Shown piece after piece: positions 25,866-35,016 of a DNA stretch of 64,000 nucleotides. The DNA comes from Pseudomonas sp. Irchel s3b2. GTDB taxonomy: Bacteria > Pseudomonadota > Gammaproteobacteria > Pseudomonadales > Pseudomonadaceae. The position numbers and the translations under genes are program-made. Within the stretch, counting starts at the first letter, position 1. Each line of letters starts with the position of its first letter. A model generated the notes under the pieces. That model worked only from the letters and a program-made list of their open reading frames with translations, was not told where the DNA came from and did not search any database. Location: NCBI RefSeq assembly GCF_900187445.1, contig NZ_FYEB01000001.1:868001-932000 (forward strand). Direction: 5' to 3'.

Positions 25866-27854
25866 ATGACTTCCGGCATCTTCATACCAGAGCTGGGCCA
25901 CCTGGCCATGATCCTCGCGCTGTGTTTCGCGCTGGTTCAAGCGGTGGTGCCATTGCTCGGTGCCTGGCGTGGCGACCGTTTGTGGATGAGCCTGGCCCAG
26001 CCCGCAGCATGGGGGCAGTTCGCGTTTCTGCTGTTCGCTTTCGGTTGCCTGACTTACGCGTTCATGGCGGACGACTTCTCCGTCGCTTACGTGGCCAGCA
26101 ACTCCAACAGCGCCTTGCCGTGGTACTACAAATTCAGCGCCGTCTGGGGGGCTCACGAAGGTTCGTTGCTGCTGTGGGCACTGATCCTCGGCGGCTGGAC
26201 CTTCGCGGTGTCGGTGTTCTCCCGGCAGTTGCCGCAAGAGATGTTCGCTCGCGTACTGGCGGTGATGGGCATGATCAGCACCGGCTTCCTGCTGTTCCTG
26301 ATCCTGACGTCTAATCCTTTCGCCCGAATCCTGCCGCAGATGCCAACGGATGGACGCGACCTCAATCCCTTGCTGCAAGACATCGGTCTGATCGTTCACC
26401 CGCCGATGCTGTACATGGGCTATGTCGGTTTCTCGGTGGCGTTTGCCTTCGCTATCGCCGCGCTGCTGGGCGGTCGCCTCGATGCAGCGTGGGCGCGCTG
26501 GTCCCGTCCGTGGACGATCGTAGCCTGGGCCTTCCTCGGTATCGGTATTACGTTGGGCTCCTGGTGGGCCTATTACGAACTCGGCTGGGGCGGCTGGTGG
26601 TTCTGGGACCCGGTGGAAAACGCGTCCTTCATGCCTTGGCTGGTGGGCACGGCGCTGATTCACTCGTTGGCGGTCACGGAAAAACGTGGCGTGTTCAAGA
26701 GCTGGACCGTGTTGCTGGCCATCGCCGCGTTTTCGTTGAGCCTGCTCGGAACCTTCCTCGTGCGTTCTGGCGTGCTGACCTCGGTTCACGCCTTTGCCTC
26801 CGATCCGGAGCGCGGCGTGTTCATCCTGATCTTCCTGCTGTTTGTGGTTGGTGGTTCTCTGACGCTGTTCGCCCTGCGCGCTCCGGTGGTCAAGAGCCAG
26901 GTCGGCTTCAACCTGTGGTCCCGGGAAACCCTGTTGCTGGGCAATAACCTGGTGCTGGTGGTCGCCGCTTCGATGATCCTGCTCGGCACCTTGTATCCAT
27001 TGATCCTCGACGCGATGACCGGCGCCAAGCTGTCGGTCGGCCCGCCGTACTTCAACGCGCTGTTCATTCCGTTGATGGCGATACTGATGGCAGTGATGGC
27101 GGTCGGTATGCTGGTGCGCTGGAAAGACACCCCGGTCAAATGGCTGATGAGCATGTTGACCCCGGTGTTGCTCGGTAGCGCTGCGCTGGCCGTGGTGGCC
27201 GGTGTCGCTTACGGCGATTTCAATTGGGCGGTGCTGGCGACGTTCATGCTGGCTGCCTGGGTGTTGCTGGCCGGTGTGCGGGATATTTTCGACAAGACGC
27301 GTCACAAGGGCCTGATCAAAGGTCTGCCGACCCTGACCCGCAGTTATTGGGGCATGCAAATCGCGCATCTGGGCATAGCCGTGTGCGCGCTGGGTGTCGT
27401 GTTGTCGAGCCAGAACAGTGCCGAGCGTGATCTGCGCCTGGCGCCGGGTGAGTCCATGAGCCTGGCTGGTTATCAATTTGTGTTCGAAGGCGCCAAGCAC
27501 TTCGAAGGGCCGAACTTCACGTCCGACAAGGGCACCGTGCGGGTGATCCGCGACGGCAAGGAAGTCAGCGTGCTGCACCCGGAAAAACGCCTGTACACCG
27601 TGCAGAATTCGGTGATGACTGAAGCCGGGATCGATGCTGGTTTCACCCGTGACCTTTACGTCGCCCTGGGCGAGCCGCTGGGCGAGGGCGCCTGGGCGGT
27701 TCGCGTACACGTCAAACCGTTCGTGCGCTGGATCTGGTTCGGTGGGTTGCTCACGGGGCTCGGCGGGTTGCTGGCGGCGCTGGATCGCCGTTATCGGGTC
27801 AAGGTGAAAAGCCGCGTGCGTGAAGCGCTCGGCATGACGGGAGCCACTGCATGA
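25866..27854 (+). CDS. ccmF: Cytochrome c heme lyase subunit CcmF
   Basis: CcmF is the large membrane subunit of the heme-ligation complex. It has 662 residues and about 15 membrane helices. The WWD heme motif GWGGWWFWDPVENASFMPWL is near residue 240, and conserved histidines (GSLLLWALI region and LIVHPPMLYMGY) are present. The ATG follows GGAGGG by a few bases. The stop overlaps the start of ccmG. Confidence 0.96.
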   Translation: MTSGIFIPELGHLAMILALCFALVQAVVPLLGAWRGDRLWMSLAQPAAWGQFAFLLFAFGCLTYAFMADDFSVAYVASNSNSALPWYYKFSAVWGAHEGSLLLWALILGGWTFAVSVFSRQLPQEMFARVLAVMGMISTGFLLFLILTSNPFARILPQMPTDGRDLNPLLQDIGLIVHPPMLYMGYVGFSVAFAFAIAALLGGRLDAAWARWSRPWTIVAWAFLGIGITLGSWWAYYELGWGGWWFWDPVENASFMPWLVGTALIHSLAVTEKRGVFKSWTVLLAIAAFSLSLLGTFLVRSGVLTSVHAFASDPERGVFILIFLLFVVGGSLTLFALRAPVVKSQVGFNLWSRETLLLGNNLVLVVAASMILLGTLYPLILDAMTGAKLSVGPPYFNALFIPLMAILMAVMAVGMLVRWKDTPVKWLMSMLTPVLLGSAALAVVAGVAYGDFNWAVLATFMLAAWVLLAGVRDIFDKTRHKGLIKGLPTLTRSYWGMQIAHLGIAVCALGVVLSSQNSAERDLRLAPGESMSLAGYQFVFEGAKHFEGPNFTSDKGTVRVIRDGKEVSVLHPEKRLYTVQNSVMTEAGIDAGFTRDLYVALGEPLGEGAWAVRVHVKPFVRWIWFGGLLTGLGGLLAALDRRYRVKVKSRVREALGMTGATA

Positions 27855-28387
27855 GACGTTGGTTGATGCTGTTGCCACTGGCGATTTTTCTGGTGGTTGC
27901 TGTTTTTCTGTATCGGGGCCTGTACCTGAACCCGGCCGAGTTGCCCTCGGCGATGATCAACAAACCATTCCCGGAGTTTTCCCTGCCCTCGGTGCAGGGC
28001 GACAAAACCCTGACCAAAGCGGACATTCTGGGTAAACCGGCACTGGTCAACGTCTGGGGCACCTGGTGCATCTCCTGCCGGGTCGAGCACCCAGTGTTGA
28101 ACAAACTGGCCGAGAAGGGCGTGGTGATCTACGGCGTCAACTACAAGGACGTCAACACCGATGCCTTGAAGTGGCTGGCCGAGTTCCACAACCCGTATCA
28201 ACTGGACATCCGTGACGATGCCGGCACCCTGGGCCTGAACCTTGGCGTGTACGGCGCTCCGGAAACCTTCTTCATCGATGCCAAGGGCATCATCCGCGAC
28301 AAATTCGTCGGTGTGATCGATGAACAAGTCTGGCGCGAAAAACTGGCCGCCAAGTATCAGGCGCTGGTCGATGAGGCCAAGCCATGA
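27851..28387 (+). CDS. ccmG: Thiol:disulfide oxidoreductase CcmG/DsbE
   Basis: CcmG is a membrane-anchored thioredoxin-like protein that keeps apocytochrome c and CcmH thiols reduced. It has 178 residues. An N-terminal anchor (about 4-22) is followed by a thioredoxin fold with active site WCISC (C73 and C76 in WGTWCISCR) and the acidic motif GVYGAPETFFID. It overlaps ccmF and ccmH by four bases each. Confidence 0.95.
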   Translation: MRRWLMLLPLAIFLVVAVFLYRGLYLNPAELPSAMINKPFPEFSLPSVQGDKTLTKADILGKPALVNVWGTWCISCRVEHPVLNKLAEKGVVIYGVNYKDVNTDALKWLAEFHNPYQLDIRDDAGTLGLNLGVYGAPETFFIDAKGIIRDKFVGVIDEQVWREKLAAKYQALVDEAKP

Positions 28388-28857
28388 AGCGTTGGATCGC
28401 CGCCGCCGTCCTCGGCTTGAGCATCGCCGGTGTGGCCCACGCGGCCATCGACACCTACGAGTTCGCCAAAGAAGGCGACCGTGAGCGCTTTCGCGAGCTG
28501 ACCAAAGAGTTGCGTTGCCCCAAGTGCCAGAATCAGGACATCGCCGATTCCAACGCACCGATCGCCGCCGACTTGCGCAAAGAGATTTTCCGCATGCTCG
28601 GCGAGGGCAAGGACAACCAGCAGATCATCGATTTCATGGTCGACCGCTACGGTGACTTCGTCCGCTACAAACCTGCCCTCAACGCCAAAACCGCACTGCT
28701 CTGGTTCGGCCCTGCCGGCCTGTTGCTGGGCGGTTTTGTGCTCATCGCCGTGATCGTCCGCCGTCGTCGCGTGCAACGCACTGACAGCCCGGACGCGCTT
28801 TCTGCCGAGGAGCGCGAGCGCCTCGACCACTTGTTGGATAAAACCAAGCATGATTGA
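28384..28857 (+). CDS. ccmH: Cytochrome c maturation protein CcmH
   Basis: CcmH reduces apocytochrome CXXCH cysteines for heme attachment. It has 157 residues: a signal peptide (about 1-20), the [19 protein letters not shown] motif with C45 and C48, and a C-terminal membrane helix (about 104-125). It overlaps ccmI by eight bases. The separate ccmI gene makes this the split CcmH/CcmI arrangement typical of Pseudomonas. Confidence 0.95.
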   Translation: MKRWIAAAVLGLSIAGVAHAAIDTYEFAKEGDRERFRELTKELRCPKCQNQDIADSNAPIAADLRKEIFRMLGEGKDNQQIIDFMVDRYGDFVRYKPALNAKTALLWFGPAGLLLGGFVLIAVIVRRRRVQRTDSPDALSAEERERLDHLLDKTKHD

Positions 28858-30052
28858 TTTCTGGCTCGCTGCAGGCCTGCTGCTCCTGATTGCCCTGAGT
28901 TTTCTGCTGATCCCCGTTCTGCGTGGTCGCCGCGCTCAGCTCGAAGAGGACCGTACGGCACTGAATGTCGCGCTTTATCAGGAGCGCGTGGCTGAGTTGC
29001 AGACTCAGCAAGAAGAAGGCGTGCTTAACGCCGAGCAAATGGACGCCGGCCGCGCCGAAGCCGCCCGTGAACTGCTCGCCGACACCGAAGGCGTCGAGGC
29101 GCCGCGCGTGTCGCGTCTGGGCAAGCCGTTGCCATTGCTGGCGGCGATTCTGGTGCCGGTGTTGGGCCTTGGTCTGTACCTGCATTTCGGCGCCAGCGAC
29201 AAAGTCGAGCTGACCCGCGAATTCGCCCAAGCTCCGCAATCGATGGAAGAGATGACCCGTCGTCTGGAACGTGCGGTCGCGGCCCAACCGGATTCGGCCG
29301 AAGGCCTGTACTTCCTCGGCCGCACTTACATGGCTCAGGATCGTCCGGGCGATGCGGCGAAGATCTTCGAACGCACCGTGGCCCTGGCCGGTCGTCAACC
29401 GGAACTGCTCGGGCAATGGGCTCAAGCGCAATATTTCGCCGATGGCAAGAAGTGGTCGGACAAGGTTCAAGCCCTGACCGACGAAGCGCTGAAAGCTGAT
29501 CCGAAAGAAGTCACCAGCCTTGGTCTGCTGGGCATCGCGGCCTTTGAAAGCGAGCGTTATCAGGACGCCATCGACTACTGGAATCGACTGCTGGCGCAAC
29601 TGCCGCCGGATGATAAATCCCGCGTCGCGCTGCAAGGCGGCATCACTCGGGCCGCCGAGAAACTAGAAGCCAGTGGTGGCAAGGTTGCCCAGGCGCCTGC
29701 GGCCAAAGCTGCAGCGCTGCTCAAAGTGCAAGTCGATCTGGCGCCAGAGCTGAAAGCCAAGGTCCAGCCGGGTGACAGCGTGTTCATCTTCGCCCGCGCC
29801 ATTTCCGGCCCGCCCGCACCACTGGCCGCCAAGCGTCTGACCGTCGCCGACTTGCCGGCAACCGTCGAACTGGGTGATGCCGACGCCATGATGCCGCAGT
29901 TGAAACTGTCGAACTTCCCTGAAGTCCAACTGGTTGCGCGCATCTCCCGCGCCGGCCAACCGACTGCCGGCGAATGGATCGGTCGCAGCCAACCCTTGGC
30001 CACCAGCACCACCGCGCAACAAAAACTGATCATCGACAGCCCGGATAAATAA
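28850..30052 (+). CDS. ccmI: Cytochrome c maturation protein CcmI (TPR)
   Basis: CcmI holds apocytochrome c for the lyase. The 400-residue product has two membrane helices (about 2-22 and 90-110). A leucine-zipper-like loop with ERVAELQTQ lies between them. The periplasmic domain has TPR repeats (about 130-270, [20 protein letters not shown]), then a C-terminal Ala-rich region and beta domain. It is the last ccm gene of the operon. Confidence 0.93.
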   Translation: MIDFWLAAGLLLLIALSFLLIPVLRGRRAQLEEDRTALNVALYQERVAELQTQQEEGVLNAEQMDAGRAEAARELLADTEGVEAPRVSRLGKPLPLLAAILVPVLGLGLYLHFGASDKVELTREFAQAPQSMEEMTRRLERAVAAQPDSAEGLYFLGRTYMAQDRPGDAAKIFERTVALAGRQPELLGQWAQAQYFADGKKWSDKVQALTDEALKADPKEVTSLGLLGIAAFESERYQDAIDYWNRLLAQLPPDDKSRVALQGGITRAAEKLEASGGKVAQAPAAKAAALLKVQVDLAPELKAKVQPGDSVFIFARAISGPPAPLAAKRLTVADLPATVELGDADAMMPQLKLSNFPEVQLVARISRAGQPTAGEWIGRSQPLATSTTAQQKLIIDSPDK

Positions 30053-30066
30053 CAGGAAACGCCACC

Positions 30067-30474
30067 ATGACCGCCTTCGCTCGTATCACTCTCCTCAGCA
30101 TGATGGTTTTGGGGCTAAGCGCTTGTGCGGTCCAGGAGTACGAACCCGAACGGCTGCCGCCAATCCCGCCTTCGCAGCCGAGCACCAAACCGGCTCCGCC
30201 GACGGTACCGAGCAAACCGAGTACCCCGGTCAAACCTTCGAAGCCGGTGCCACGCACCTCTGCCAGCTTCGCCCCGCCACCGGGTGGCAATAGCCATTGG
30301 GACGCGAAACTCGGCGTTTACGTCCTCGATGATCAGACCAACACCTTCTACCGCCAGCGCACCTACTACCGCTGGAACAACGGCTGGAGTCGCTCGATCA
30401 GCCCCAACGGGCCGTGGGAAGAGACGAACATCAATGGCGTGCCGGGTGGGTTAGGCAGAAAATTCGGGCAGTGA
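30067..30474 (+). CDS. Small proline-rich lipoprotein
   Basis: The 135-residue product begins with a lipoprotein signal peptide ending LSAC (Cys near 20). A proline-rich linker (PPIPPSQPSTKPAPPTVPSK) and a short tyrosine/tryptophan-rich domain (FYRQRTYYRWNNGWSRSISP) follow. It comes 14 bases after ccmI and before a terminator, so it is probably the last gene of that transcript. I do not recognise a function. Confidence 0.8.
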   Translation: MTAFARITLLSMMVLGLSACAVQEYEPERLPPIPPSQPSTKPAPPTVPSKPSTPVKPSKPVPRTSASFAPPPGGNSHWDAKLGVYVLDDQTNTFYRQRTYYRWNNGWSRSISPNGPWEETNINGVPGGLGRKFGQ

Positions 30475-30479
30475 ATAGA

Positions 30480-30509
30480 AACGGCGATCTGAGGATCGCC
30501 GTTTTGCTT
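30480..30509 (+). terminator. Intrinsic terminator of the ccm transcript
   Basis: AACGGCGATC and GATCGCCGTT pair perfectly (10 bp) around TGAG, followed by TTGCTTTTT. Confidence 0.9.
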
Positions 30510-30530
30510 TTTGGGGTTTGTGAGAGGCGA

Positions 30531-30722
30531 TTAATGAATCGCCCGATAATTGGTCAACGCCTTGCTCGACTGAATCAGGCCTTGGCGAAAGAGCAGATCA
30601 AGATAGGTACCGACATCCATAGGCGGCAGCTTTAGCTGTTTGCGTTGCCGTTGTGCTGCCGCGACAACTGCTGCCGGATCCAGGTCAAAGAGGTTATCGA
30701 CGAATTCGTAGGCCCGATCAAA
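30531..30722 (-). pseudogene. C-terminal remnant of a PIN-domain protein
   Basis: The minus strand is open from 30722 to a TAA at 30533-30531. It reads RAYEFVDNLFDLDPAAVVAA, then LKLPPMDVGTYLDLLFRQGL. This resembles the C-terminal part of PIN-domain (VapC/PilT-type) proteins with the DPxxV and PPM...DLL pattern. A stop lies just upstream (30725-30723). No start codon or catalytic acidic residues precede it, so only about 63 codons of a broken gene remain. Confidence 0.55.
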
Positions 30723-30825
30723 TCAACACCCTGTAAAACAACCGAACGTCGCACTCCGGATTTTTGTGCTTGAGTAAATATAACTCTAGGGTTATTTTTG
30801 TTGGGCCGGAGCAAGGAGGCTGGTG

Positions 30826-31038
30826 GTGCAGAGCAGGTTATTGATCAAAGAGCTGATAGAGGCGGGCTGGACACTGGACCGGGTCACCGGCAGTCATCAC
30901 CTCTTCACTCACCGTTACAACCCTTACACGATACCCGTCCCTCATCCGAAAAAGGATTTGCCGATCGGGACGGTCAAAAGCATCAGGAGGCGAGCCGGGC
31001 TTTATTGCCCGGGAGCCAGTTTGGCAGGAGATCCATAA
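30826..31038 (+). CDS. hicA: HicA-type mRNA interferase toxin
   Basis: HicA toxins cleave mRNA and are neutralised by HicB. The 70-residue product contains the whole family core: LIKELIEAGWTLDRVTGSHH with the catalytic histidine, then VPHPKKDLPIGTVKSI. About ten residues (PGASLAGDP end) extend past the usual length. GTG 30826 is six bases after GGAGG; GTG 30823 is too close. The TAA shares a base with the hicB start. Confidence 0.92.
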   Translation: MQSRLLIKELIEAGWTLDRVTGSHHLFTHRYNPYTIPVPHPKKDLPIGTVKSIRRRAGLYCPGASLAGDP

Positions 31039-31442
31039 TGCAATACCCAATCTGTATCGAGTGGGGCGACGAGAACACCGCCATCGGTATTCAGATCCCC
31101 GATATCCCAGGTGCCGTAACCGCCGGGGATACGTTTGAAGATGCTTACAACGCGGCGGTCGAAATTGCCCACATCATGCTGCAGGAGATCATGGCAGACG
31201 GGGAGTCAATTCCGATGCCGACCTCAGCGGCTGCGCACCGCGAGAATCCGGAGTTTGCCGACATGGGGTGGGGGATGCTGGAACTCGACATCTCGCCATA
31301 TCTGGGCAAGACCGAGAAGGTCAACGTGACGCTGCCTGGCTACGTAATCCAGCGCATTGACCGCTATGTGCGAGAGCACAATGTCAAAAGCCGCTCCTCC
31401 TTTCTCGCGGATGCAGCGATGGAGAAGCTGGTTCGGCATTGA
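31038..31442 (+). CDS. hicB: HicB-type antitoxin
   Basis: The 134-residue protein has the HicB fold at the N-terminus (MQYPICIEWGDENTAIGIQI). A ribbon-helix-helix DNA-binding domain lies at the C-terminus (VNVTLPGYVIQRIDRYVREH). It binds HicA and should repress the hicAB promoter. The start overlaps the hicA stop by one base. Confidence 0.92.
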   Translation: MQYPICIEWGDENTAIGIQIPDIPGAVTAGDTFEDAYNAAVEIAHIMLQEIMADGESIPMPTSAAAHRENPEFADMGWGMLELDISPYLGKTEKVNVTLPGYVIQRIDRYVREHNVKSRSSFLADAAMEKLVRH

Positions 31443-31461
31443 GTTGTATCAGTCGAATAGC

Positions 31462-31529
31462 CTTCGCGGGCAAGCCTCGCTCCTACAGGTCTTGCACCAA
31501 CCCTGTAGGAGCGAGGCTTGCCCGCGAAG
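31462..31529. repeat. REP pair, compact
   Basis: CTTCGCGGGCAAGCCTCGCT and AGCGAGGCTTGCCCGCGAAG face each other with about 16 bases between the palindromic units. It lies between the convergent hicB and MFS genes. Confidence 0.85.
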
Positions 31530-31540
31530 CTTTTAGGTCT

Positions 31541-32746
31541 TTAAGCCGTCGCCAGCGCAGGCCTCTGCGAAACACTCAAAAACCGCAACAACGCTAACAA
31601 TGGAAACGCACTGCCCACAATCACGATCCACAACCAGCCGCCATGCTCATACACCGCACTGGCCACCGATGAACCGAATGCACCACCGATAAAGATGCTG
31701 GTCATGTACAGCGCATTCAGACGGCCGCGGCTTTTGGCGTCGAGGGCGTAGACCGCGCGCTGGCCGAGGACCATGTTCATTTGCACGCAAAAATCCAGCA
31801 CCACCCCCGTCACCGCCAGGCCGATAACGCTGTAGGCCGGGTGGATGAAGGCGGGCAGAAAGCTCAGGCTGGCGAATAGCAGGGCCAGCAGCGAGGCGAT
31901 GCGGGTATGGCCGGCATCGGCCAGTCGACCGGCGATGGGTGCGGCAATCGCGCCGATGGCACCGACCAGAGCGAAGATCGCGATCTGGGTTTGCGACAAG
32001 CCATGATTACGCGACAGTTCCAGCGGCACTGCCGTCCAGAACAGGCTGAAGGTGGCGAACATGCAGGCTTGGTAAAACGCCCGTTGACGCAATACCGGCT
32101 GCTGACGCAACAGCGTCCAGAGCGAACCCAACAACTGGCCATAAGAAGCGCTGTGATCAGGCTGGCGCTTGGGGATGGTCAGGGCCAGCACGATGCTGAT
32201 AGCCGCCATCAACACCGCTGCGATGACGAACATCGCACGCCAGCCGAAGTGGTCGGCGATTACGCTGGACACTGGTCGAGCCAGCAGAATCCCCAGCAGC
32301 AAACCACCCATAATGCCGCCGACTACGCGGCCCCGGGATTCTTCCGGCGCCAGGTGGGCGGCCAGTGGAATCAGGATCTGCACCGACACCGAGCTGAACC
32401 CCACCAGCAACGAGATCAGCAGAAACACGTTCGGCTGATCGGTGAATGCCGCGCCCAGCAGACTGGCAATCGCCACCACGGTGGTGATGATCATCAAGCG
32501 TCGGTTTTCCAGCAGATCACCCAACGGCACCAGGAAGAACAGACCCAGCGCATAACCAATCTGCGTCAGCGAAACGATCAGGCTGGCCATGGTGTCGGTC
32601 AGGCCGATGTCCGGCGCGATCAGGCCGATGATCGGCTGGGCGTAGTAGATGTTGGCCACGATGGCGCCGCAACAGAAGGCGAAGAGCAGCACCATGCCTC
32701 GGGTCATTGTCGCAGTGCCGTGGGGCACCTGAGTCGTTGGGGTCAT
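31541..32746 (-). CDS. MFS transporter (drug/metabolite efflux type)
   Basis: The 401-residue protein has 12 membrane helices. The first, MVLLFAFCCGAIVANIYYAQ, is followed by PLGDLLENRRLMI, the A-type loop of major facilitator proteins. A second half begins near residue 205. The family and pattern fit DHA1-like exporters. The substrate is not predictable from sequence. Genes on either side are unrelated. Confidence 0.85.
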   Translation of the reverse strand: MTPTTQVPHGTATMTRGMVLLFAFCCGAIVANIYYAQPIIGLIAPDIGLTDTMASLIVSLTQIGYALGLFFLVPLGDLLENRRLMIITTVVAIASLLGAAFTDQPNVFLLISLLVGFSSVSVQILIPLAAHLAPEESRGRVVGGIMGGLLLGILLARPVSSVIADHFGWRAMFVIAAVLMAAISIVLALTIPKRQPDHSASYGQLLGSLWTLLRQQPVLRQRAFYQACMFATFSLFWTAVPLELSRNHGLSQTQIAIFALVGAIGAIAAPIAGRLADAGHTRIASLLALLFASLSFLPAFIHPAYSVIGLAVTGVVLDFCVQMNMVLGQRAVYALDAKSRGRLNALYMTSIFIGGAFGSSVASAVYEHGGWLWIVIVGSAFPLLALLRFLSVSQRPALATA

Positions 32747-32896
32747 AACGGGTCTCGCTGAACAAAAAGGAATGCGGGGAGGCTAATCGGCTGGCTAGAG
32801 CGGCGGAAGAAGGTTTGAAGTGATAGTCATTATTTCTGTGTGCAATGAATGGCGCAGCCTGCGGCAACTCCACAGACATTTTGAACGCCGTCGACC

Positions 32897-32983
32897 CGTA
32901 GGAGCCCGGCTTGCCGGCGAAGGCGTTGTCATGAGCGCTGCATGACGTGAGGCCGTCTTCGCTGGCAAGCCAGCTCCTACAGA
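32897..32983. repeat. REP pair, GAGCCCGGCTTGCCGGCGAAG type
   Basis: CGTAGGAGCCCGGCTTGCCG at the left pairs with TGGCAAGCCAGCTCCTACAG at the right. This is a second sequence class of REP element in the window. The remaining bases of the 32747-33065 gap hold only the sbp terminator. Confidence 0.8.
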
Positions 32984-33024
32984 GGTTCAAGACGGTAGCG
33001 AGCCATACAAGCTCGCCCCACAAA

Positions 33025-33050
33025 AAAGGCGACCGTTGCAGGTCGCCTTT
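33025..33050 (-). terminator. Intrinsic terminator of sbp
   Basis: AAAGGCGACC and GGTCGCCTTT form a 10-bp stem around GTTGCA. The plus strand begins with a run of A, giving a T-run on the minus strand just after sbp. Confidence 0.85.
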
Positions 33051-33065
33051 TCGTTGAGCTGAGAA

Positions 33066-34064
33066 TTACTGACCGCTATAAATCTGATCAAAAACCCCAC
33101 CATCATTGAAGTGGGTCTTCTGCACAGTGCGCCAGTCACCAAAGGTCTTCTCCACCGAAAGGAAATCCACTTTCGGGAAGCGATCGGTGTACTTGGCCAA
33201 TACCGCCGGATCACGCGGACGCAGGTAGTTGGCCGCCGCAATCTCTTGACCTTGCGGCGACCACAGGTACTTCAAATATTCCTCAGCGGCAGCGCGAGTG
33301 CCTTTTTTCTCGACCACTTTGTCGACCACAGACACTGGCGGTTCGGCCTCGGCAGAAACACTCGGATAAATCACTTCGAATTGATCACGACCAAACTCAC
33401 GCGCAATCATTTCCGCTTCGTTTTCGAAGGTCACCAGTACGTCGCCGATCTGGTTGGTCATGAAGGTGGTGGTCGCTGCACGGCCACCGGTATCCAGCAC
33501 CGGTGCCTGTTTGAACAGCTTGCCGACGAAGGCTTTGGCCTTGTTCTCGTCGCCGCCGTTTTTCAGCACATAGCCCCAGGCCGAGAGGTAGGTGTAACGG
33601 CCGTTGCCCGAGGTTTTCGGGTTGGGAACGATCACTTGTACGCCGTCCTTGAGCAGGTCTGGCCAGTCTTTCAGGGCTTTCGGGTTGCCTTTGCGCACGA
33701 TGAACACAGTGGCCGAGGTGAACGGCGCGCTGTTGTTTGGCAGGCGCGTGACCCAGTTGTCCGGGACCAGTTTGCCGTTGTCCGCCAGGGCATTGATGTC
33801 GGTGGCCATGTTCATGGTGATGACATCAGCTGGCAGGCCATCGATCACCGAACGCGCCTGTTTGCTGGAGCCGCCGAAGGACATCTGCAGCGTGATGTTT
33901 TCGTTGTGCTCGGCTTGCCAGTGTTTCTGGAAGGCAGCGTTGTAGTCCTTGTAGAAATCTCGCATCACGTCGTAGGAAACGTTAAGCAGGGTCGGTGCAG
34001 CCTGAGCCATGCTGCCCAAGGCCAGGCCAGCGGCCAGAAGTGAGGCGCCAAAGAGTTTTTTCAC
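33066..34064 (-). CDS. sbp: Sulfate-binding periplasmic protein
   Basis: The 332-residue product is the periplasmic sulfate/thiosulfate-binding protein of an ABC importer. It has a signal peptide MKKLFGASLLAAGLALGSMA ending AQA. Family motifs are NVSYDVMRDFYKDYN, SFGGSSKQARSVIDGLPADV and the sulfate-pocket region NPKTSGNGRYTYLSAWGY. No cysTWA permease genes lie next to it here. It has its own terminator. Confidence 0.94.
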   Translation of the reverse strand: MKKLFGASLLAAGLALGSMAQAAPTLLNVSYDVMRDFYKDYNAAFQKHWQAEHNENITLQMSFGGSSKQARSVIDGLPADVITMNMATDINALADNGKLVPDNWVTRLPNNSAPFTSATVFIVRKGNPKALKDWPDLLKDGVQVIVPNPKTSGNGRYTYLSAWGYVLKNGGDENKAKAFVGKLFKQAPVLDTGGRAATTTFMTNQIGDVLVTFENEAEMIAREFGRDQFEVIYPSVSAEAEPPVSVVDKVVEKKGTRAAAEEYLKYLWSPQGQEIAAANYLRPRDPAVLAKYTDRFPKVDFLSVEKTFGDWRTVQKTHFNDGGVFDQIYSGQ

Positions 34065-34170
34065 TGCGCATTCCTTGTTTTATCAAACATGTTCTATGGA
34101 AAGTGTTGGCAATTTGCCAGCGACTATAGCCGGGCTCGCATAGTCCTTTAAAGATTAAAAAGCACTTTGC

Positions 34171-34995
34171 TTATTCCAGTTTCTTGAACAGCGCATTGCC
34201 GCAACGGGAGCAAAAGGCTGCGCCGTGTTCGTGGCTGTTTTTCTTGCAGGTCGGGCAATCGTGTTGCAATTGTTCGCCGCGCATGGCGTTGGCCAGTTCC
34301 GCGGTAAAGATCCCTGTTGGCACGGCGATGATCGAGTAACCGGTGATCATCACCAGCGACGAAACCACCTGACCCAATGGCGTCCTGGGCACGATATCGC
34401 CAAAGCCCACGGTGGTCAGTGTGACGATGGCCCAATAGATGCCTTTGGGGATGCTGGTAAAGCCGTGTTCCGGGCCTTCGATCACGTACATCAGAGTGCC
34501 GAACACCGTCACCAGGGTGCTGACGCTGAGCAGAAACACCACGATCTTCTGCTTGCTGCCGCGCAGCGCCGTCATCAAATAGTTGGCTTGCTTCAGATAC
34601 GGGCTGAGCTTGAGTACGCGGAAAATCCGCAGCATCCGAATGATCCGGATAATCAGCAGGTACTGCGCATCGCTGTAATACAGCGCGAGAATGCCGGGCA
34701 CGATCGCCAGCAAATCCACCAGCCCATAAAAGCTGAATGCGTAGCGCAGCGGCTTGGGCGAGCAGTACAGGCGCAGACCGTATTCGATGGCGAAAACGAC
34801 GGTGAAGCCCCATTCGATGTACGCCAGTAGGTCGGCGTAGTTCTGGTGAACGCTGTCGATACTGTCCAGAATCACGATCACCAGGCTCGCGAGGATGATC
34901 AACAACAGAATGCTGTCGAAGCGGCGACCGGCCGGGGTATCGGATTGGAAGATGATGACGTAAAGCTCTTCACGCCAGTTTTTGCTGCTGTCCAT
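34171..34995 (-). CDS. Voltage-gated potassium channel with C-terminal zinc ribbon
   Basis: The 274-residue protein has six membrane helices. The S4 voltage sensor is RIIRMLRIFRVLK (117-129), with an arginine every third position. The pore filter TTVGFGD is at 194-200. The short cytoplasmic tail ends in a CPTC...CSRC zinc ribbon (C247, C250, C262, C265). It would form a tetrameric K+ channel in the inner membrane. Confidence 0.92.
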   Translation of the reverse strand: MDSSKNWREELYVIIFQSDTPAGRRFDSILLLIILASLVIVILDSIDSVHQNYADLLAYIEWGFTVVFAIEYGLRLYCSPKPLRYAFSFYGLVDLLAIVPGILALYYSDAQYLLIIRIIRMLRIFRVLKLSPYLKQANYLMTALRGSKQKIVVFLLSVSTLVTVFGTLMYVIEGPEHGFTSIPKGIYWAIVTLTTVGFGDIVPRTPLGQVVSSLVMITGYSIIAVPTGIFTAELANAMRGEQLQHDCPTCKKNSHEHGAAFCSRCGNALFKKLE

Positions 34996-35016
34996 GGAAA
35001 ACGCCTGAACCTGGAA

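Noticed and set aside
25596..27878. Long minus-strand frame opposite ccmF (760 codons)
   Set aside because: It runs antisense to several clear ccm genes and has shadow composition.
30723..30825. Upstream part of the PIN-like gene in another frame
   Set aside because: I translated all minus-strand frames here and found no PIN catalytic motif.
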